From CAZFLM01 sp964519955 (GTDB lineage Bacteria; Armatimonadota; Chthonomonadetes; Chthonomonadales; CAJBBX01), in assembly GCA_964519955.1 (NCBI GenBank), contig CAZFLM010000028.1, positions 1 through 64,000 on the forward strand: a DNA stretch of 64,000 nucleotides. The letters are read 5' to 3'. Within the stretch, counting starts at the first letter, position 1, and the number at the start of each line of letters is the position of its first letter. Shown here one piece after another: positions 61,084 to 64,000 of the stretch. The notes beneath the pieces were generated by a model. That model was given only the letters and a program-made list of their open reading frames with translations, did not search any database and was not told where the DNA came from. The translations under genes were made by a program, and so were the position numbers.

Positions 61084-61767
61084 CTACGTCAGGAACAGGA
61101 AGATGAGCATGAAGTGGCAGATGCTGCCGGCCATGACGAAGAGGTGCCAGAGATCGTGGCCCTCGAAGACGCCGGGCCAGAGGCGCGGGCGCTCGGTGGC
61201 GTAGAAGACAACGCCGAGGGTGTAGGCCAAGCCGCCGGCGAGGAGCCACTGGATGCCGGCCGGAGGCAGGGCGGCGCGCAGCGGGCCAATGGCTATGATA
61301 GCCAGCCAGCCCATCACGATGTAGAGGACCACGCGGAACCAGTCTGGGTGTTTCCTGAGCGACGCGATCAGGGTGATGCCGAGGACCGCGATGCCCCACT
61401 CGATGCCGAAGAGGGTCCAGCCCCAGGCGCCGCGCAGCCCCACCAGGCAGATGGGCGTGTAGGAGCCGGCGATCAGCACGAAGATGTTGATGAAGTCCAT
61501 CTTCCGCAGCCGCCGGAAGACCTTCTCTCCGCCGTGGACCGAGTGGTAGATGGCGCTGGACGTGTAGAGGACGATCAGGCTGGTGCCGTAGATGGCGAAT
61601 GCCACCGTGTGCCAGGGCCTGCCGTGCGCCGCGACGAGGAGCGCGACCAACCCTACGATCGAGAGGCCCGCGCCCACCATGTGCGATATCCCACTGAACG
61701 GCTCTCTGAGCCCCCTTCGCTTCGTCGCCTCCAAACGTCTGCCCCTTCCCGTCACCGCGCGCGGCAA
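61084..61767 (-). CDS. Hemolysin III / PAQR family membrane protein
   Basis: This protein of up to 227 residues has seven transmembrane helices and the family motifs FSGISHMVGAGLSIVG, SSAIYHSV, YTPICLVGLRGAWGWTLFGI and EGHDLWHLFVMAGSICHF. The His/Asp/His residues that bind zinc in adiponectin-receptor relatives are in place. Members are thought to be lipid or ceramide hydrolases or regulators of membrane fluidity; the name hemolysin is historical. The start is uncertain. TTG 61767 gives a family-like length, and TTG 61734 (with GGGAAGGGG upstream) is an equally good choice. The terminator after it is clear. Confidence 0.88.
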   Translation of the reverse strand: MPRAVTGRGRRLEATKRRGLREPFSGISHMVGAGLSIVGLVALLVAAHGRPWHTVAFAIYGTSLIVLYTSSAIYHSVHGGEKVFRRLRKMDFINIFVLIAGSYTPICLVGLRGAWGWTLFGIEWGIAVLGITLIASLRKHPDWFRVVLYIVMGWLAIIAIGPLRAALPPAGIQWLLAGGLAYTLGVVFYATERPRLWPGVFEGHDLWHLFVMAGSICHFMLIFLFLT

Positions 61768-61875
61768 CCTGCTCTCACCCGGTACTACGCGCAGAAGTGC
61801 CCGTCCGCTTCACGAACTGCCCACCAAACAGGATACCTGAGACGAGGGGCGGGGAGGTGGTGAGGCGCCCGTGGG

Positions 61876-62172
61876 CTATTCGACACGCGTGTAGGCGAAC
61901 CTGCACCCCTGCGGATCGACGAACTCCAGCGTATCGTCCGTGAGCGCGAACTGGTAGACGATGCGCGCGTCGTTCGCGGTCGAGATGCGGATGCTGTGCT
62001 CGCCCACGACCTCGAAGGTGCCGATGTCCCAGCCTGGGATTGGGCCGAGGGCGCCGCCCTGCGCGTGATAGAGGCCGGTGGGCTTGAGCCGCAGCGTGGT
62101 CGGGTAACCGGCGCTGCAGGGCGAATCGGTGACCCTCTGCCACAGTCCGTGGAGCAGGGCTGGCGTGTCCAT
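61876..62172 (-). CDS. Small conserved-looking hypothetical protein
   Basis: This 98-residue protein is predicted to be all beta, with alternating polar and hydrophobic strands (TLRLKPTGLYHAQ, GTFEVVGEHSIRIS, DARIVYQFALTDDTLEFVD). It looks like a minimal lipocalin-type or DUF-type barrel. There is no signal peptide or metal motif. ATG 62172 lacks a strong ribosome-binding site. It lies between the hemolysin III gene and the metallopeptidase gene, all on the same strand, with 118 bp before it. I do not recognise the family. Confidence 0.55.
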   Translation of the reverse strand: MDTPALLHGLWQRVTDSPCSAGYPTTLRLKPTGLYHAQGGALGPIPGWDIGTFEVVGEHSIRISTANDARIVYQFALTDDTLEFVDPQGCRFAYTRVE

Positions 62173-62290
62173 GGTCGATTGGTCCGGGAGGCCCTCCGAC
62201 CCGCGTTGTGCGCGGAGCGCCGAGTGTCGCGATCTGGACGCCCGGCGCGGCTCGGCCTGCTCGGATGGCCGCGCCGGGCATCGTCTGTTT

Positions 62291-64000
62291 CTACAGGGCC
62301 TTGATTCGCTCCTTCACGTGCGCCGGCGCATCGATACGGTCGGCGATCGCTCGGAGGTTGTTCGCCATCGCCGAACGGCGCTTCGCGTCGGAAATGCCGG
62401 CCTGGACCCAGTCGGCGGCCTTGGCGATCTCGGCGGCACTCATCACGGTGGTTTCGTCGATCAGCTCTGCGGCCTTCGCCAGATCCGCCTTGCGGCCGCG
62501 GAATGGCGAGGCGGCGCGTTTGGCCTCGATGTAGGCGAAGTGCGGATGCAGGACGGGGTTGTCGATGCCGGCCTTCACGGCAGCGATGCCGTCCTCCAGA
62601 TGGTCGCCGCCGAGGGCGAGCGTGAGGAGCGCGTCGGGCGCCGACAGGATGCACCGGGCGGCCTCCGCGTGCTTCTCGTCGCGGGCAGTTCCGACATGAA
62701 CCGTGGTCTCGGCAGAGACCCGGACAGGGACGCCGTTCACCAGCCACTGGATGTCGACCTGGATGCCGTGCAGGCCCGGAGTCGGGAAGAGGGCGCCATC
62801 GGCTCCGCGCAGCAGCGTGATGGCATGGGTGAGCGGCGTTGCGGGCTGCAGGTCGGCGACCTGTTCGCAGTCGACGTAGCGCACGACGGTCCGGAACGTC
62901 CGGCGCACCCCTGCCGGGTCGGTCACGAAGCCGCTGATCTGGCCGGACTTCATGCTCAGTTTGGCCGGCGCCGGCAGCGGATCGCTTGTTGTGTTCGTCA
63001 TCTCCAGGTCGATGCGGACCGGCGCTCCGATGGGCACCGTGTCGGCCGTCGGCCTCAGCTTCAGCTCGATCCCCGGCATCTCGATCGCCATGTCCGCGCT
63101 GCTCACGGGGATGTGGGCGTACGACTCGCCAAACCGGATCGACCCGCCAGGGCGGACGGCCTCATCGGGCAGATGGCGCAGCCGGAAGGCGTCCTCCTCG
63201 CTGAAGTGCCACTCGATGTTGTTGGGGAACGGGCAAGCAGGCGTCGCGTTGTCGGCGATCTGGGGGGTCACCTGCATGATCTCGTTGCCGGTGGTCTCCA
63301 TCGGGTGGTACATCAGCGTCGCGTGGCCGGTCTCATGAACGGCGGTGCGGAAGTATGGAGCCGCGCACGCGCCGAACCGCTTGTTCCGGCAGTCGCCCCA
63401 CATGGCGTCGCCCGGGAACATCCAGTTGCAGGCGATGGCCGCGCCCTCTCGCGGCACGTTGTTGGAGTCGGTGCCGTAGGCGTCGTACATCAGGCCGCGC
63501 TCGGTGCTGTCGAGCCGGCGGACGCAGAGCAAGTGGTAGCGCCAGTTGGTGTCGAGGTCGGCGGCATCGCGCCACTCCAGCATCGCGTGGTGGCACTCCG
63601 CGTCCGACCACGATTCGCCGCTCTCCTCCGTGACGTTCTTGTTGCTCACGTACGCGGTGACATCCCAGTCGACGGTCGAGAAGATCGAGTGCCAGTCGAC
63701 CCCGGCTCCGTTGTTGAGCGGCTCGTCGGCCTGGGCGACCCGGTCGATCTCCACGGTCGCCTTGCGGAGGCTGGCGGAGACCCAGCCCACGGTGAGCTGG
63801 CCGACGACGGCGCCGGTCGTGTCGCGAACCTCGCCGGCGAGGTACTGGCTTCCGGCGGGGTATCCGACTGGCGGGGTGAGCCAGCGCAGGACCGCGGAGC
63901 ACGTGCGCTCCTTGGCGAACGTGCGGCTGGTGCGGTCGTACCGGTGCATCTCGAAGCCGAGCGTGAAGTGGTCGAGCAGCGTGAAGTGCTCCAACACGTC
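62291..64000 (-). CDS. HExxH metallopeptidase-like protein (5' end beyond window)
   Basis: At least 569 codons lie in the window and the frame is open at the right edge, so the start is missing. FRTAVHETGHATLMYHPME carries an HExxH zinc motif (HETGH). The rest includes cysteine-containing segments (WGDCRNKRFGACAAP) and a beta-sandwich (about the middle third: VPIGAPVRIDLEMTNTTSDP). A helical C-terminus of about 130 residues resembles a repeat scaffold (AAVKAGIDNPVLHPHFAYIE). It is likely secreted, but the signal peptide lies outside the window. The substrate is unknown. It is not closely similar to the HELTH protein at 50040. Confidence 0.7.
   Translation of the reverse strand, partial: DVLEHFTLLDHFTLGFEMHRYDRTSRTFAKERTCSAVLRWLTPPVGYPAGSQYLAGEVRDTTGAVVGQLTVGWVSASLRKATVEIDRVAQADEPLNNGAGVDWHSIFSTVDWDVTAYVSNKNVTEESGESWSDAECHHAMLEWRDAADLDTNWRYHLLCVRRLDSTERGLMYDAYGTDSNNVPREGAAIACNWMFPGDAMWGDCRNKRFGACAAPYFRTAVHETGHATLMYHPMETTGNEIMQVTPQIADNATPACPFPNNIEWHFSEEDAFRLRHLPDEAVRPGGSIRFGESYAHIPVSSADMAIEMPGIELKLRPTADTVPIGAPVRIDLEMTNTTSDPLPAPAKLSMKSGQISGFVTDPAGVRRTFRTVVRYVDCEQVADLQPATPLTHAITLLRGADGALFPTPGLHGIQVDIQWLVNGVPVRVSAETTVHVGTARDEKHAEAARCILSAPDALLTLALGGDHLEDGIAAVKAGIDNPVLHPHFAYIEAKRAASPFRGRKADLAKAAELIDETTVMSAAEIAKAADWVQAGISDAKRRSAMANNLRAIADRIDAPAHVKERIKAL

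Noticed and set aside
61084..61767. A true hemolysin or virulence factor
   Set aside because: The hemolysin III name is historical; the family is the bacterial PAQR group of membrane proteins.
1..64000. tRNA or rRNA genes
   Set aside because: I found no cloverleaf-like segment with TTCGA/CCA-type arms and no rRNA signature by reading; a covariance-model scan would be decisive.

Overview
The window is 64 kb of GC-rich bacterial DNA, probably a metagenome-assembled scaffold. Three runs of exactly 100 N (18256-18355, 27563-27662, 33272-33371) are scaffold joins, and all three lie inside repeats. The best hint of lineage is the prepilin-like protein at 24726-25532. Its N-terminus has the FTLIELLVVIAIIAILAA helix followed by FPVFAQAREKAR, a form I associate with Armatimonadota. 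A candidate outer-membrane beta-barrel (2755-3519), Tat and Sec signal peptides, lipoproteins and many secreted carbohydrate-active enzymes fit a heterotrophic diderm that degrades plant or other polysaccharides. The phylum call is inference.

Layout. 0-7 kb: ADP-ribosylglycohydrolase, DUF817 membrane protein, beta-barrel, Tat-exported Gfo/Idh/MocA oxidoreductase, SGNH esterase. 6.7-8.1 kb: defence-like debris, with two AF2212/DUF104-type antitoxins, a PIN toxin reduced to a stub, and an HNH protein sitting where a toxin would be. 8.1-14.4 kb: a 1,672-residue GH2-like enzyme behind a GntR/LacI hybrid regulator. 14.8-21.8 kb: TolB-like protein, sialate O-acetylesterase-like protein, and a HzsA-like dihaem protein fused to a formylglycine-generating-enzyme domain. 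21.8-22.5 kb: a hairpin-repeat array. 22.5-30 kb: flavin reductase, Cas4/AddB-like nuclease, YgiT-type zinc finger, prepilin, lipoprotein, sugar nucleotidyltransferase, sugar isomerase, TlpA-like thioredoxin. 30-49 kb: GH127 and GH36 enzymes, a fused PD-(D/E)XK plus DEDDy nuclease, a two-gene DUF4838/GH-A operon, a glycyl radical enzyme, and a double beta-helix protein. 49-64 kb: metalloproteases, three tandem zinc-ribbon/TM/DUF2135-like paralogues, an ABC sugar permease and binding protein without an ATPase, a second glycyl radical enzyme, a PH-domain protein, and a hemolysin III family protein.

How it fits together. Secreted glycosidases, esterases and a beta-helix protein could release sugars. 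The permease and binding protein could import them. The isomerase, the nucleotidyltransferase and possibly the two glycyl radical enzymes could process them. No radical-SAM activase or transporter ATPase is present in the window.

The most unusual signals are the repeats. One family has four consecutive hairpins whose arms differ between copies yet stay complementary. A second, two-stem family has one copy in frame inside a coding sequence. A 286-bp element has perfect 35-bp inverted ends. Among proteins, the tandem zinc-ribbon/DUF2135-like trio, the antitoxin-HNH pair and the two glycyl radical enzymes deserve the closest look.
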